The notes beneath the pieces are model-generated. The model searched no databases, had not been told where the DNA came from, and saw only the letters and a program-made list of their open reading frames with translations. Positions 32,638 through 32,671 of a DNA stretch of 32,671 nucleotides are shown here, in pieces. Every line of letters begins with the position of its first letter. Position 1 is the stretch's first letter. Source of the DNA: Bacteriovoracaceae bacterium (lineage in GTDB: Bacteria > Bdellovibrionota > Bacteriovoracia > Bacteriovoracales > Bacteriovoracaceae); contig CANFHC010000033.1 of the NCBI GenBank assembly GCA_947446575.1, forward strand, positions 1-32,671, read 5' to 3'. Made by a program: the position numbers and the translations under genes.

Positions 32638-32671
32638 ATTATAAATACTTGCACTTATTTGATGGAGACCC

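Larger units (their letters stand above)
31258..32671 (+). mobile_element. ISL3-family insertion sequence (right end at or near window edge)
   Basis: Imperfect terminal inverted repeats bracket one transposase gene. The left end (31258-31279) contains ATCAAAAAAGTGC, and the right end (32651-32671), read on the opposite strand, contains ATCAAATAAGTGC and begins GGGTCTCC. The element is about 1.4 kb, typical for ISL3 family members. The expected 8-bp target duplication cannot be checked because the right flank is outside the window. The transposase frame is intact, so the element may be active. Confidence 0.8.

Overview
The window is AT-rich, densely coded chromosomal DNA from a Gram-negative bacterium. 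Several genes encode signal peptides, lipoprotein signals and Cys-rich exported proteins. The style of the genes suggests a low-GC member of Bdellovibrionota (Bacteriovoracaceae/Peredibacter-like): many lineage-restricted secreted proteins, degenerate receiver and HD signalling proteins, a stand-alone KamA and isolated housekeeping genes. This assignment is an inference and no marker gene settles it. There are no rRNA, tRNA or CRISPR loci. No gene-free stretch exceeds about 200 bp; the longest, 3301-3504, holds only AT-rich spacer.

Layout. 1-4896 (+): the tail of an unidentified gene, a secreted protein with a caspase/CHAT-like His-Cys pair, a polytopic GT-C-like membrane protein, and a secreted propeller-like protein with a Cys-rich tail. 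4897-5069: a possible 29-residue ORF and a pentanucleotide repeat. 5070-7982 (-): metG and a delta-9-type fatty acid desaturase whose Shine-Dalgarno lies in a perfect hairpin. 8056-11755 (-): the lysine/diaminopimelate operon lysC-dapB-dapA-dapD, with asd (+) divergent from it. 13052-15190 (+): a C92-type lipoprotein and ribB. 15167-16263 (-): a PuuD-type membrane protein and a separate lipoprotein cytochrome c, divergent from an XRE-cupin regulator (+) whose promoter carries a perfect palindrome.

17068-24723: a tandem-receiver protein, a tyrosine recombinase, a large secreted protein, a small lipoprotein, an MnmC-type methyltransferase, a degenerate receiver-HD protein and an overlapping FabK. 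24752-29101: HtpX (-), a six-helix cyclic-nucleotide-gated K+ channel of SthK type (+), lysine 2,3-aminomutase (-) and a DedA protein (-). 29241-32671: a large secreted protein of unknown function, then an intact ISL3-family insertion sequence that ends at or near the window edge.

How the parts connect. asd plus lysC-dapB-dapA-dapD covers aspartate to N-succinyl-2-amino-6-oxopimelate, feeding peptidoglycan and lysine; KamA further along could convert lysine to beta-lysine. The desaturase and FabK act on membrane lipids. The PuuD-like protein, its cytochrome and the XRE-cupin regulator look like one redox unit. Regulation visible in the DNA includes two Shine-Dalgarno-sequestering hairpins, one terminator-like hairpin inside a signal-peptide coding region, one promoter-operator, and several genes whose -10 box sits 6-9 bp from the start codon, suggesting leaderless mRNAs.
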